64,000 nt of DNA. Source: Tenggerimyces flavus (GTDB taxonomy: Bacteria; Actinomycetota; Actinomycetes; Propionibacteriales; Actinopolymorphaceae). Made by a program: the position numbers and the translations under genes. The notes beneath the pieces are model-generated. The model was not told the DNA's origin and did no database searches. It saw nothing but the letters and a program-made list of their open reading frames with translations. The stretch lies in NCBI RefSeq assembly GCF_016907715.1, contig NZ_JAFBCM010000001.1, positions 620,001 to 684,000 of the forward strand. Reading direction: 5' to 3'. The stretch's first letter is position 1; each line of letters starts with the position of its first letter. This document shows, in pieces, positions 15,247 to 23,246 of the stretch.

Positions 15247-15612
15247 ATGCGCGTCCGCGCCGCGCTCGCGTGGACCCTCGGGCTCGTGGCCGCGGTCGTG
15301 GGCCTCGGCCACGGGGCGGCGAGTGCTCAGCAGCCGACGTCGTCGGTACGGATGCAGGCGTTCTCCGCCTCGTCCGGCCAGAGCAGCCGCGGCACCCTCG
15401 TCGAGTCCAACTCCCCGATCGCCGTCGCGGTCGCGAGCAAGACCTCGGCCAAGCAGCATCGCACCGCTCCGATCGGCCTGGTCGCGAGCAACTGGACGCT
15501 CGACCGGCCGACCGCGTACCTCGCCGAGCCGACCGCGGCCGTGGGCCGGCCCGCGGGCACGAGCAGTCGAGGCGCGAACGTACGAGGCCCGCCCGGCGCA
15601 CCCCGCGCCTGA
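15247..15612 (+). CDS. small secreted protein, unknown
   Basis: 121 residues with a clear signal peptide (MRVRAALAWTLGLVAAVVGL, cleavage after ASA). The mature part is rich in Ser, Ala, Thr and Gly, without Cys, and contains ASSGQSSRGTLVESNSPIAV and SNWTLDRPTAYL. GGGGAGGG lies 7-14 bases before the ATG. It resembles low-complexity exported proteins; no family is recognised. It precedes secDF by 69 bp on the same strand and may be co-transcribed with it. Confidence 0.65.
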   Translation: MRVRAALAWTLGLVAAVVGLGHGAASAQQPTSSVRMQAFSASSGQSSRGTLVESNSPIAVAVASKTSAKQHRTAPIGLVASNWTLDRPTAYLAEPTAAVGRPAGTSSRGANVRGPPGAPRA

Positions 15613-15681
15613 GCCGACCTTCCTTCCTCCCTTGGGCGCACGCGGACCTTACTCACGCACCAAGCGCCCATCGGAGGCACT

Positions 15682-18012
15682 GTGTCTCGTGCACCACTCA
15701 TCCGCGCCTTACTGACTTTCCTCATCCTCGGCGGCGCGTTGTTCTTCGCCGTCAGCACGCCCGCCAAGCTCGGCCTCGACCTGCGCGGCGGCACCCAGAT
15801 CGTGCTCGAAGCGTCCGACAGCCCGACCACGAAGGCCAACGCCGAGTCGACCGACCGCGCGATCGGCGTGCTCAACCGGCGCGTCGACTCCCTCGGCGTC
15901 GCCGAGGCGAACGTCAGCCGTTCCGGCGAACGCCGCATCATCATCGAGCTGCCCGGCCTGCAGGACCCGCGCGAAGCGGTCGAGGTGATCGGCCGGACCG
16001 CGCAGCTCACGTTCCACTCCGTTCTCGGCGCCGAGGCACCACCGGCCACGCCGACGCCGACCCCGTCGCCGACGAAGGCCGCGGACCCGACCAAGGAACG
16101 GGTGATCAACGACGAGTCCGGTCAGCCGATCAAGATCGGCCCGGCCGCGCTCACCGGTGAGGACGTCACCGACGCCTCCGGCGGGTACGACCCGCAGCAG
16201 GGTCTGACCTGGTTCGTCAACGTCGACTTCAGCGGGCCTGGCGGAACGAAGTGGAAGAACCTCACCGCGAAGGCCGCCTGCGCCCAGCCCGGCGACCCGA
16301 CGCGCCGCGTCGCGATCGTGCTCGACAACGAGGTCATCTCCTCGCCGCAGGTCGTCCAGGAGGTCGGCTGCAACGTCGGCATGACCGGCGGCCAGACCCA
16401 GATCACCGGCGACTTCGACCAGCAGTCGGCGCAGGAGCTCGGCACGCTGATCAAGGGCGGCGCGCTGCCCGTTCCCGTCGAGGTCATCGAGCAGCGGACC
16501 GTCGGCCCGACGCTCGGCGAAGAGGCGATCGAGGCGAGCGCGAAGGCCGGCATCATCGGTCTGATCCTCACCGGCCTGTTCATCATCGTGGTCTACCGGC
16601 TGGTCGGCTTCCTCGCGACGGTCGCTCTTGCCTGCTACGCGCTGATCTCGTACGCCGTGCTCGTCGCATTGAATGCCACGTTGACGTTGCCTGGCCTGGC
16701 GGGCTTCGTGCTCGCGATCGGTATGGCGATCGATGCGAACGTGTTGGTGTTCGAACGAGCGCGAGAGGAGTACGCCGCCTCGCCCAAACGCGGCCTGGCA
16801 TCCGCCGTTCCCCGCGGGTTCCAGGGTGCCTGGTCGGCGATCATCGACTCGAACGTGACCACGTTGCTCTCGGCCGGTCTGCTGTTCTTCCTGGCGTCGG
16901 GCGCGGTCCGAGGGTTCGGTGTCACGCTGACCGTCGGTGTGCTGGCGTCGATGGTCTCGGCGCTGATCATCTCCCGGGTGCTGGTCGAGTGGGCGGTGCG
17001 TCGTTCGTTCGTCATGAAGCGACCCCGCCTTACCGGTTTGGCGAACATCGGGCGGATCCGTACCTGGCTCACCGAGCGCAACCCCAACCTGATGAAGCGC
17101 AGCAAGCTGTGGCTCGGCATCTCCGCGGCGCTGCTCGTCGTCGCGATCGCGGGCATCGCGATCCGCGGGCTGAACTTCGGCGTGGAGTTCACCGGTGGGC
17201 GGCTGATCGAGTACTCGATGTCCAAGCCAGTCGACGTGAACGACGCGCGTGCCGCGGTGGCGGACGCCGGCTTCCCGCGGGCTGTCGTACAGACGTCGAA
17301 CAACGACAACATCTCGGTGCGAACGTCGCAGCTCACGCCGACGGATGAGGATCGAATCCGCGCGGAGCTGGGGAAGGTCGGCGGGGACGTTCAGGAGATC
17401 CGGGACGAGCTGATCGGGCCATCGCTGGGTGACGAACTGCGGCTCAAGGCGTTGATCGCGTTGGGGGTCGCACTGTTGGCCCAGATGGTCTATCTGGCCA
17501 TCCGGTTCCGATGGATGTTCGGCGTCGCGGCGATGTTGACGATGTTCCACGACATCGTGCTGGTGGTGGGTCTGTTCGCCTGGCTGGGCAAGTCCATCGA
17601 CGGCGTCTTCCTGGCCGCGGCGTTGACGATCATCGGTCGATCTGTGAACGACGTCGTGGTGGTGTTCGACCGAATCCGCGAGCTCTGGGCAGCGCATCCG
17701 AAGGTGCCGTTCGCGGAATCTGCGAACACCGCGGTCCTGCAGACGGTGCCGCGAACGATCAACACCGGCCTGGGCGCGATGTTCATCCTTGGAGCGTTGA
17801 CGATTCTCGGCGGCGACTCCTTGACGGACTTCGCGATGGCGTTGTTGGTCGGTCTGGTCGTGGGTACGTACTCGTCGGGCCTCACCTCGCCCCCGTTGGC
17901 CATCGCGCTGCAGAGCAAGTGGCCGTCCCGTCCGCCGCGGGTGAAGTCCCGCATGCCCGAAGCGGTCGCCCGCAAGCGCGCCCAACGCTCGAGCTCCGGA
18001 GCAGTCGTCTAA
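15682..18012 (+). CDS. secDF: fused protein-export membrane protein SecDF
   Basis: 776-residue single-chain SecD-SecF that uses the proton gradient to complete Sec export. The SecD half starts with a first helix and LGLDLRGGTQIVLEA (D1 signature). The extracytoplasmic domain follows to about residue 285, then helices with GMAIDANVLVFERAREE. The SecF half starts near residue 470 (KLWLGISAALLVVAIAGIA), with NFGVEFTGGRL and GRSVNDVVVVFDRIREL. GTG start with GGAGG five bases upstream. Most actinomycetes keep separate secD and secF between yajC and relA; here the genes are fused, and neither neighbour is present. This is probably a second, accessory SecDF. Confidence 0.9.
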   Translation: MSRAPLIRALLTFLILGGALFFAVSTPAKLGLDLRGGTQIVLEASDSPTTKANAESTDRAIGVLNRRVDSLGVAEANVSRSGERRIIIELPGLQDPREAVEVIGRTAQLTFHSVLGAEAPPATPTPTPSPTKAADPTKERVINDESGQPIKIGPAALTGEDVTDASGGYDPQQGLTWFVNVDFSGPGGTKWKNLTAKAACAQPGDPTRRVAIVLDNEVISSPQVVQEVGCNVGMTGGQTQITGDFDQQSAQELGTLIKGGALPVPVEVIEQRTVGPTLGEEAIEASAKAGIIGLILTGLFIIVVYRLVGFLATVALACYALISYAVLVALNATLTLPGLAGFVLAIGMAIDANVLVFERAREEYAASPKRGLASAVPRGFQGAWSAIIDSNVTTLLSAGLLFFLASGAVRGFGVTLTVGVLASMVSALIISRVLVEWAVRRSFVMKRPRLTGLANIGRIRTWLTERNPNLMKRSKLWLGISAALLVVAIAGIAIRGLNFGVEFTGGRLIEYSMSKPVDVNDARAAVADAGFPRAVVQTSNNDNISVRTSQLTPTDEDRIRAELGKVGGDVQEIRDELIGPSLGDELRLKALIALGVALLAQMVYLAIRFRWMFGVAAMLTMFHDIVLVVGLFAWLGKSIDGVFLAAALTIIGRSVNDVVVVFDRIRELWAAHPKVPFAESANTAVLQTVPRTINTGLGAMFILGALTILGGDSLTDFAMALLVGLVVGTYSSGLTSPPLAIALQSKWPSRPPRVKSRMPEAVARKRAQRSSSGAVV

Positions 18013-18023
18013 CCACCACGTTG

Positions 18024-18076
18024 CGAATGAGGGCGTCCCTCTATCGATCTATTCGATAGAGGGACGCCCTCATTCG
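18024..18076 (-). repeat. double palindrome with AATAGATCG loop, copy 2
   Basis: A perfect 24-bp stem with the 5-nt loop TCTAT. Each arm also contains its own small palindrome (GAGGG-CGT-CCCTC and GAGGG-ACG-CCCTC). On the minus strand the apex reads AATAGATCG, matching the AATAGGTTC loop at 6.5 kb. It starts 11 bp after the secDF stop and may act as its terminator. Confidence 0.75.
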
Positions 18077-18344
18077 AAACCAGGAGCAGACCGAACCCCC
18101 GGCTTCATCCGAGCCACAAGAGACCGTGGGCTCCACAAGCCACCCAAGCACGGCAGCAGACCTGGACCGCAAGCAGGCCTGCCCCGGACACCTGTTCCGG
18201 GGGGCAGGGGCGGCGCGTGAAAAGCAGGTGGCCACACTCGACCGCCGCCACAGACCCGAGAGCACCACCTCGAGAACAGCTCTCATCGAGGACCGCACCA
18301 AGACAGCACCAGAACCAGAAGAGCTTCGCCACCCACAACCGGCA

Positions 18345-18369
18345 TTGGATGAAGGGCACCTTCATCCAA
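18345..18369. repeat. 25-nt palindrome identical to 6144-6168
   Basis: TTGGATGAAGG-GCA-CCTTCATCCAA, identical base for base with the copy at 6144 and in the same absolute orientation at its asymmetric centre, although the cassette around it is inverted. Confidence 0.8.
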
Positions 18370-18376
18370 ACCAGCC

Positions 18377-18455
18377 GGTGATCATGATGGTGATCGTGAA
18401 GCCAAACCGGTCATATACGCCGGGTTCGCCTTCATGATCACGCTCATGATCACGA
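18377..18455. repeat. long hairpin with GTGATCATG arms, copy 2
   Basis: Imperfect arms of about 25 bp (GTGATCATGATGGTGATCG... against ...TGATCACGCTCATGATCAC) enclose a loop containing TCATATACGCC. The loop matches that of 6032-6110 best when reversed, consistent with cassette inversion. Confidence 0.65.
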
Positions 18456-18513
18456 ACCGGCGCGCTAGATGCTTCGAGCGCGAAGGATCCCAACCTCGAG
18501 AGGCTGGTCCTGG

Positions 18514-19254
18514 CTAGGGCAACCCTCCGCCGGCGCGGATGTTCTGGCCGGTGATCCAGCCGCCGTCGGGGCTGGCGAGGAAGGCGACCACGTTGGCGAT
18601 GTCCATGGGTTGGCCGAGGCGGCCCAGCGGGATGTACGCCGGCAGCGCTTCCAACGCCTCCGGTGGGTTCGAGGCGCGCAGCAGATCCGTGTCCGTGGCG
18701 CCCGGCGAGACCACGTTCACCGTGATCCCCCGCGCGCCGAGCTCGCGGGACGCGACCAGCGCGAACTGTTCGATCGCGCCCTTCACCCCCTGATACAGCG
18801 CGTTCCGCGGCGCCGGCAGGACGGTGTTGATCGTCGAGATGTTGATGATCCGGCCGAAGTCGCGCAACCGCACGGACGCCTCCTGCATCGCGAAGAACGT
18901 GCCCTTCGCGTTCGCGTCGAACATCGCGTCGTACTGCTCCTCGGTCACCTCCGCCATCGCGAGCGGGCTGCCCGAAGCCGCGTTGTTCACGAGGATGTCG
19001 AGCTCGCCGAGCACCTCGTCGGCCTCGGCGAAGAGGTTGCGTACGTCGTCCAGCCGCCCGAGGTCGACGCGTACGGCCGACGCCTCGCCACCCTTCGATG
19101 CCACGACATCGACGACCTCCGCGGCCAGGGAGTCGTTGGCATGGAAGCTGAACAACACCCGCGCCCCATCGGAAGCGAGCCGCTCCACGATCGCCCGTCC
19201 GATCCCCCGCGAGCCGCCCGTGACGACCGCGGTCTTCCCCGCCAACATGCTCAT
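18514..19254 (-). CDS. SDR family oxidoreductase
   Basis: 246-residue classical short-chain dehydrogenase. NAD(P) motif TGGSRGIGRA (residues 13-22), NNAASGSP, catalytic Ser in INISTINT, and YQGVKGA supplying Tyr and Lys. The Pro-Gly motif is NVVSPGATDTDL, and the C-terminal GWITGQNIRAGGG is typical of FabG-like enzymes. Substrate unknown. It is divergent from the carboxymuconolactone decarboxylase-like gene with a nested dyad between them, so the two are probably controlled together. Confidence 0.88.
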   Translation of the reverse strand: MSMLAGKTAVVTGGSRGIGRAIVERLASDGARVLFSFHANDSLAAEVVDVVASKGGEASAVRVDLGRLDDVRNLFAEADEVLGELDILVNNAASGSPLAMAEVTEEQYDAMFDANAKGTFFAMQEASVRLRDFGRIINISTINTVLPAPRNALYQGVKGAIEQFALVASRELGARGITVNVVSPGATDTDLLRASNPPEALEALPAYIPLGRLGQPMDIANVVAFLASPDGGWITGQNIRAGGGLP

Positions 19255-19258
19255 ATCC

Positions 19259-19307
19259 CGACCCTATGCGCGACTGGCGCTGGAGCGCACTCCAGCTCAT
19301 AGGGTCG
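19259..19307. promoter_or_regulatory. nested inverted repeats between divergent SDR and CMD genes
   Basis: Outer arms CGACCCTATG (19259-19268) and CATAGGGTCG (19298-19307) enclose an inner dyad CTGGAG-CGCA-CTCCAG (19280-19295). The nested symmetry fills the 58-bp gap and suggests a shared operator. No regulator gene is next to it. Confidence 0.5.
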
Positions 19308-19312
19308 CGACC

Positions 19313-19711
19313 ATGACACGGGAAGAAAGCTACGCACACGGATTCGAGGTCCTGAAGAGTATCGACGGCGAAGCAGGCGAACGCGTCGTCGAATCCCTCC
19401 AGGACGTCAACCCCGAGCTCGCCCACCAGGTCGTCGCCTGGGGGTTCGGCGAGATCTACTCGCGACCCGCCCTGCAGCCACGCGACCGGCAGCTCGTCAC
19501 GATCGGCATGCTCACCGCCCTCGGCGGCTGCGAGCCGCAGCTCGAGGTGCACGTCAACGCGGCACTGAACGTCGGGCTCACAGCGGAAGAGATCGTCGAG
19601 GCCATGCTGCACTCCGCCGGCTACTGCGGGTTCCCGCGCGCGCTCAACGCGACGTTCGTGGCCAAGAAGGTCTTCGCCGAACGCGGCCTGCTTCCCGTTC
19701 AGCAGTCCTGA
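19313..19711 (+). CDS. carboxymuconolactone decarboxylase family protein
   Basis: 132-residue protein of the CMD/AhpD-like fold. The core LQPRDRQLVTIGMLTALGGCEPQLEVHVNAAL matches gamma-carboxymuconolactone decarboxylase-type proteins. It has only a single Cys in this helix (GGCEPQ) rather than the CxxC of AhpD, so peroxidase activity of the AhpD type is unlikely. A second Cys lies in SAGYCGFPRA. The start at 19313 is the first ATG after the operator region. Members near SDR genes often act on small cyclic substrates; the reaction here is unknown. Confidence 0.85.
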   Translation: MTREESYAHGFEVLKSIDGEAGERVVESLQDVNPELAHQVVAWGFGEIYSRPALQPRDRQLVTIGMLTALGGCEPQLEVHVNAALNVGLTAEEIVEAMLHSAGYCGFPRALNATFVAKKVFAERGLLPVQQS

Positions 19712-19743
19712 CGCCCCACAGCACCTGCCAATAGGGTGGCCGG

Positions 19744-20655
19744 ATGCGAGCGAGCGGGGAGCAGTTCGAGATCGCAGCCGGCGACTACTCGGCGGTGGTG
19801 ACCGAGGTCGGCGCGACGTTGCGGATGCTGCGGTACGAGGACCGCGACCTCGTCGCCGGCTTCGACGCCGACGAGATGATGCCGATGTTCCGCGGCGCCG
19901 TGATCGCGCCCTGGCCGAACCGGATCGCCGACGGCAAGTACGAGTTCGGCGGTGAGGCGTACCAGCTCCCGCTCAACGAGCCCGCCCGCCGCACCGCGCT
20001 GCACGGCCTGGTCAGCTGGGCCGCGTGGCGGGTCGCCTCGCATGAGCCGGGCAGTGTCGTGCTGACGCACCGGCTGTTCCCGCAGAGCGGCTACCCGTTC
20101 CTGCTCGACCTGACGATGTCGTACTCCCTGGACGACAAGGGCCTGACCTGCCAGCTCACCGCGGCGAACGCCGGTGACATCGAGGCCCCGTACGGCATGG
20201 CCTCGCACTCCTACCTCGTCGCCGGCCAGGGTCGCGTGGACGACTGGACGCTCACGCTCGGCGCGAGTACGTACCTCACCGTCACCCCGGACCGACTGCT
20301 CCCCGTCGGGCTCGTCGACGTGGGCGGAACGCCGTACGACTTCCGCGCCGGCCGGCCGCTGAGCGGGCTGTCCGTCGACCACGCGTTCACCGATCTCACG
20401 AGGTCCGGCGCGGGCCTGGCATCGGCGCAGCTCCTCGCCGGCGACGGCACGGGAGTCGAGGTCGTCTGGGACTCGACGACCTGCGGTTGGGCCCAGGTCC
20501 ACACTGCGGACCGGCCCGAGCGCAGGTTCGACCGGGCGGGCCTTGCCTTCGAACCGATGACCTGCCCGCCCGACGCCTTCAACTCCGGCCGTGGCCTCGT
20601 CGTGCTGAAGCCGGGCGACGATCACCAAGCCTGGTGGCGAGTCAGCGCCTTGTGA
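19744..20655 (+). CDS. aldose 1-epimerase family protein
   Basis: 303-residue galactose-mutarotase-fold protein. Landmarks are the substrate-binding PWPNRIADGKYEFGG, the LHG motif (TALHGLVSWAAW), SHSYLVAG with the catalytic-type His, and FEPMTCPPDAFNSG near the C-terminus, which carries the Glu expected to act as base. It fits the bacterial aldose-1-epimerase-like subfamily rather than YeaD. It would interconvert alpha and beta sugar anomers. Its last 14 bp overlap the opposing hydrolase gene. Confidence 0.87.
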   Translation: MRASGEQFEIAAGDYSAVVTEVGATLRMLRYEDRDLVAGFDADEMMPMFRGAVIAPWPNRIADGKYEFGGEAYQLPLNEPARRTALHGLVSWAAWRVASHEPGSVVLTHRLFPQSGYPFLLDLTMSYSLDDKGLTCQLTAANAGDIEAPYGMASHSYLVAGQGRVDDWTLTLGASTYLTVTPDRLLPVGLVDVGGTPYDFRAGRPLSGLSVDHAFTDLTRSGAGLASAQLLAGDGTGVEVVWDSTTCGWAQVHTADRPERRFDRAGLAFEPMTCPPDAFNSGRGLVVLKPGDDHQAWWRVSAL

Positions 20656-21448
20656 GGACGTTGGCCAGCCACGGCTCGAGGACCGGTAGCAGGTTGGCTG
20701 GCTGCATCGCGGTGAGGTGGTCGAGCCCTTCGAGGACCTCGACGTCCCAGCCGAGCTCGCGCAGCTCGGCGGCGTTGCGTACGACCGGTCCGGCCAGGTC
20801 GACGGTCACCCCGCCCCACCGTTCGCTGTAGACGATGCGGTCCGCCGAGCCGACGACTGCCAGCCGGGGACATTGCACCGCGGGCTGGGCGGCGCGGTCG
20901 TCGAACCCGCGCAGGCCTTGGTAGAGCGTCATGAACTGCCGGGTCACCGGCTCGGGCACGGTCAGCTCGACGGTCTCCCAGTCGATCTCGCCGTCCTGCG
21001 CCGGCTGTGCCGGCTGCGTCGCCGGCTCTGACGGCTTGGGGTTGAGCGACAGCTGGTGGGTCGCCTCCGTCACGGCGAGCATCTCCGCGTACGGCCCGTC
21101 GAGCGGCGGGTAGCCGCCCATCACGAGCGCGTCGAGACGGTCGGTACGGATCGCGAGCTGCAGGCCGGCGAGGGCGAGCCAGGAGTAGCCGTAGTACGCG
21201 AACCGCTCGGCGCCAGCCGCGTCGGCGATCGCGAGCAGATCGGCGGCGAGGTTGTCGGGCGTCAACGTGTCGGGCTTCGGCGTGGCCATCGTGTGAGCGG
21301 TGAGATCGAAGCCGACGACGTGGAACGTGTCCGCGAGCTCGTCGACGAGGCCCTTGGTGAGCTCGTCGACGGCCACCAGAACGGTCGGTCCAGAACCGGC
21401 GACGGTGAGGTCGATCGTGCTGTCGTCGTGGAGGGTCGCTTGCGGCAT
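20642..21448 (-). CDS. alpha/beta hydrolase fold protein with degenerate motifs
   Basis: 268 residues. The predicted nucleophile elbow reads YYGYSWLALAG (G-Y-S-W-L rather than GxSxG), and the HG oxyanion motif after strand 3 is replaced by TVLVAVDE. A possible His lies at GLDHLTAM near the C-terminus. The fold is recognisable through GFDLTAHTMATP, AADLLAIADAAG and the late PRLAVVGSADRI strand. Activity may be lost or unusual. Two operator-like dyads precede it. Convergent with the epimerase gene (14-bp overlap). Confidence 0.75.
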   Translation of the reverse strand: MPQATLHDDSTIDLTVAGSGPTVLVAVDELTKGLVDELADTFHVVGFDLTAHTMATPKPDTLTPDNLAADLLAIADAAGAERFAYYGYSWLALAGLQLAIRTDRLDALVMGGYPPLDGPYAEMLAVTEATHQLSLNPKPSEPATQPAQPAQDGEIDWETVELTVPEPVTRQFMTLYQGLRGFDDRAAQPAVQCPRLAVVGSADRIVYSERWGGVTVDLAGPVVRNAAELRELGWDVEVLEGLDHLTAMQPANLLPVLEPWLANVLTRR

Positions 21449-21457
21449 GGCACGTCT

Positions 21458-21507
21458 CCGTACGGCGTAAGGAATTCGATGAGGCGACCATACCTTAGGG
21501 CGTAAGG
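21458..21507. promoter_or_regulatory. tandem operator-like dyads upstream of the hydrolase gene
   Basis: Two sites of the form CC(G/T)TA-N5-TAAGG occur at 21458-21472 and 21493-21507, with centres 35 bp apart, directly upstream of the minus-strand hydrolase start. The spacing and symmetry suit two TetR-like dimers on one side of the helix. The regulator is not encoded nearby. Confidence 0.5.
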
Positions 21508-21652
21508 AGTTGTCGAGAGCTCGGCAGCCGCCCCGATCCCCGGCTCACCTGTGGGCAAGTGCGCGCCCCTGTATCCACAGCACCATGCTCGCCGCCGTAC
21601 TTGTCGGTGCAGGGAGGTACGGTCTGTCTCTCACACCTTGGGGAGGGACACG

Positions 21653-22783
21653 ATGCGCTTCGTCAGCGAGAGCTCGGCATTGGGTCGCGCGGCGACATTC
21701 TCCGCCCGGCATACGTCGGGTCATGCGGCCCCGATCCCGGCGTTGACGGGCCTGCGGATCGCGACCGAGGACGGCGCCGTACGGCTGACCGGGTACGACT
21801 ACGAGGCCAGCTCGACCGTGCTGCTGCCGGTCGAGGTGGAGGAGCCGGGCGAGGTGCTGCTGCCGGGCCGGGTGTTCGCCGAGATCGTGCACGCGCTGCC
21901 GTCGGGGTCGGTCGAGGTACGCACGGTGGACGGCGTCACCGAGATCCGCACCAGCACGATCGACTTCACGCTGCCCACGTTGCCGCTCCAGGACTATCCG
22001 GAGCTGCCGCAGCCACCGGACGCGGTTGGCGCGGTCGACGCCGAGGCGTTCACGCGCGCCGCGGTGCGGATGGCGCGGATCGCGATGCGCGACGACGTGG
22101 TGCCGGTGCTGACGGGCACCTTGCTGGAGCTCACCGACGAGACGGTCACGCTGACCTCCTCTGACCGGTACAGGATCGCGATCCACGAGCAGCCGTGGAA
22201 GCCGACCGGGACGTCCGCTCCCGCGCGGGCGGTCGTGTCGGCGCGGATGCTCGCGGACGCGGCGAAGAGCCTGGGCAGCAAGGGCACGTTGACGATCGGG
22301 CTGCGCGTCGGTGGCGGCGAGTCGCTGGTCAGCCTGGGCGACGAGCACCAGGTGACGACGATGCGCCTGCTCGACGACAACTACCCGCCGCTGCGCTCGA
22401 AGGTCCCGACCGAGTTCGCCGGTTCGGTGACCGTCGGCGTCGAGGACCTGCGGGCGGCGCTGCGACGGGTGTGCATCGTGGCCGACCGGTACGCGGGCGT
22501 GGTGCTCGGCATCGAGGAGACCCGGCTCGTGGTCGGCGCGACCGGCGACGTCGACACCCGCGGCAGCGAGCGGCTGCCAGCGCGGCTGTCGGGAGCGGCG
22601 GGAACGGTGTCGTTCAACGCCGGCTACCTGCTCGACGGGCTCGAGGGCGTCGACACCGACTTCGTCGTGCTGTCGTACAACGAGGGCCTCCGCCCCGCCC
22701 TGCTGCGCGGCACCACGGCGCTGGAAGGTGGTGAGCCGAGGGAGGACTCGACCTACGTCGCGATGCCCCGCCGACTGTCCTAA
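21653..22783 (+). CDS. DNA polymerase III beta-clamp paralogue
   Basis: 376 residues, full sliding-clamp length, with three repeated clamp domains: RAATFSARHTSGHAAPIPAL, FTRAAVRMARIAMRDDVVPVLTGTLL (a region shared with DnaN domain 2), and VEDLRAALRRVCIVADRYAGV. The C-terminus YVAMPRRLS parallels the conserved MPMR(L/I) end of DnaN. ATG with GGGAGGG upstream. There are no dnaA, recF or gyrB neighbours, so this is not the replicative dnaN locus. It may be an accessory clamp, for example for repair polymerases. The stop overlaps the opposing regulator gene by 4 bp. Confidence 0.87.
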   Translation: MRFVSESSALGRAATFSARHTSGHAAPIPALTGLRIATEDGAVRLTGYDYEASSTVLLPVEVEEPGEVLLPGRVFAEIVHALPSGSVEVRTVDGVTEIRTSTIDFTLPTLPLQDYPELPQPPDAVGAVDAEAFTRAAVRMARIAMRDDVVPVLTGTLLELTDETVTLTSSDRYRIAIHEQPWKPTGTSAPARAVVSARMLADAAKSLGSKGTLTIGLRVGGGESLVSLGDEHQVTTMRLLDDNYPPLRSKVPTEFAGSVTVGVEDLRAALRRVCIVADRYAGVVLGIEETRLVVGATGDVDTRGSERLPARLSGAAGTVSFNAGYLLDGLEGVDTDFVVLSYNEGLRPALLRGTTALEGGEPREDSTYVAMPRRLS

Positions 22784-23235
22784 TCCCGTAGCGGGTGCAG
22801 GTCGACGGGCGTCAGCACCCAGCGGAAGCCGTACTTGGTGCCACTGCGGTCACCGGCGCCCGGCGCGAAGTACTCGGCGATCAACGCCATCAGCCGATCG
22901 CGGAACTCGGCGGCCTGCTCGGTCGACATCCGGCTGGCATGCTCCTCGCCCGCCTGGACGTAGTCGCTGCCGAACATCCCGGCCTCGGCATCGGCGAACG
23001 CCTGGACGAAGTCGTGCACGCTCGCCTCGGGCACCAGGGTCACCGGCCCCGGCTCGGCCTCGTCCGGCACCGGAACGTCGGTCCGCTGCCAACGCTCGCC
23101 GCCGACGACGTGGCCCGTCGCGGCGAGCCGCTCCAGATGCCAGAGCACCCGGGCATCGTTGATCTGCAGGTCGTTGGCAAGCTCGTCGACGGTCCGGGGT
23201 TCGGTGAGTGCTTCGAGGATCCTTCGGGGCAGCAT
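22780..23235 (-). CDS. winged-helix transcriptional regulator (ArsR-like)
   Basis: 151 residues. The N-terminal ILEALTEPRTVDELANDLQI and NDARVLWHLERLAATGHV form a winged helix-turn-helix of the ArsR/helix-turn-helix-20 kind. The remainder (about residues 65-151) is acidic and helical and resembles no sensor I can name. There is no cluster of Cys/His for metal sensing. It is next to and on the same strand as the mug gene (11 bp gap), so it may form a unit with it. Confidence 0.75.
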   Translation of the reverse strand: MLPRRILEALTEPRTVDELANDLQINDARVLWHLERLAATGHVVGGERWQRTDVPVPDEAEPGPVTLVPEASVHDFVQAFADAEAGMFGSDYVQAGEEHASRMSTEQAAEFRDRLMALIAEYFAPGAGDRSGTKYGFRWVLTPVDLHPLRD

Positions 23236-23246
23236 GCTCCGTGACC

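Larger units (their letters stand above)
18024..18455 (-). repeat. composite non-coding repeat cassette, copy 2 (inverted relative to 6032-6550)
   Basis: Mirror image of the first cassette: double palindrome (18024-18076), body of about 268 bp read on the minus strand, 25-nt palindrome (18345-18369), GTGATCATG hairpin (18377-18455). The body lacks the 105-bp insertion seen in copy 1. The two copies form inverted repeats about 11.5 kb apart around the carotenoid-to-secDF block. No gene is visible between secDF and the SDR at 18514. Confidence 0.8.
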
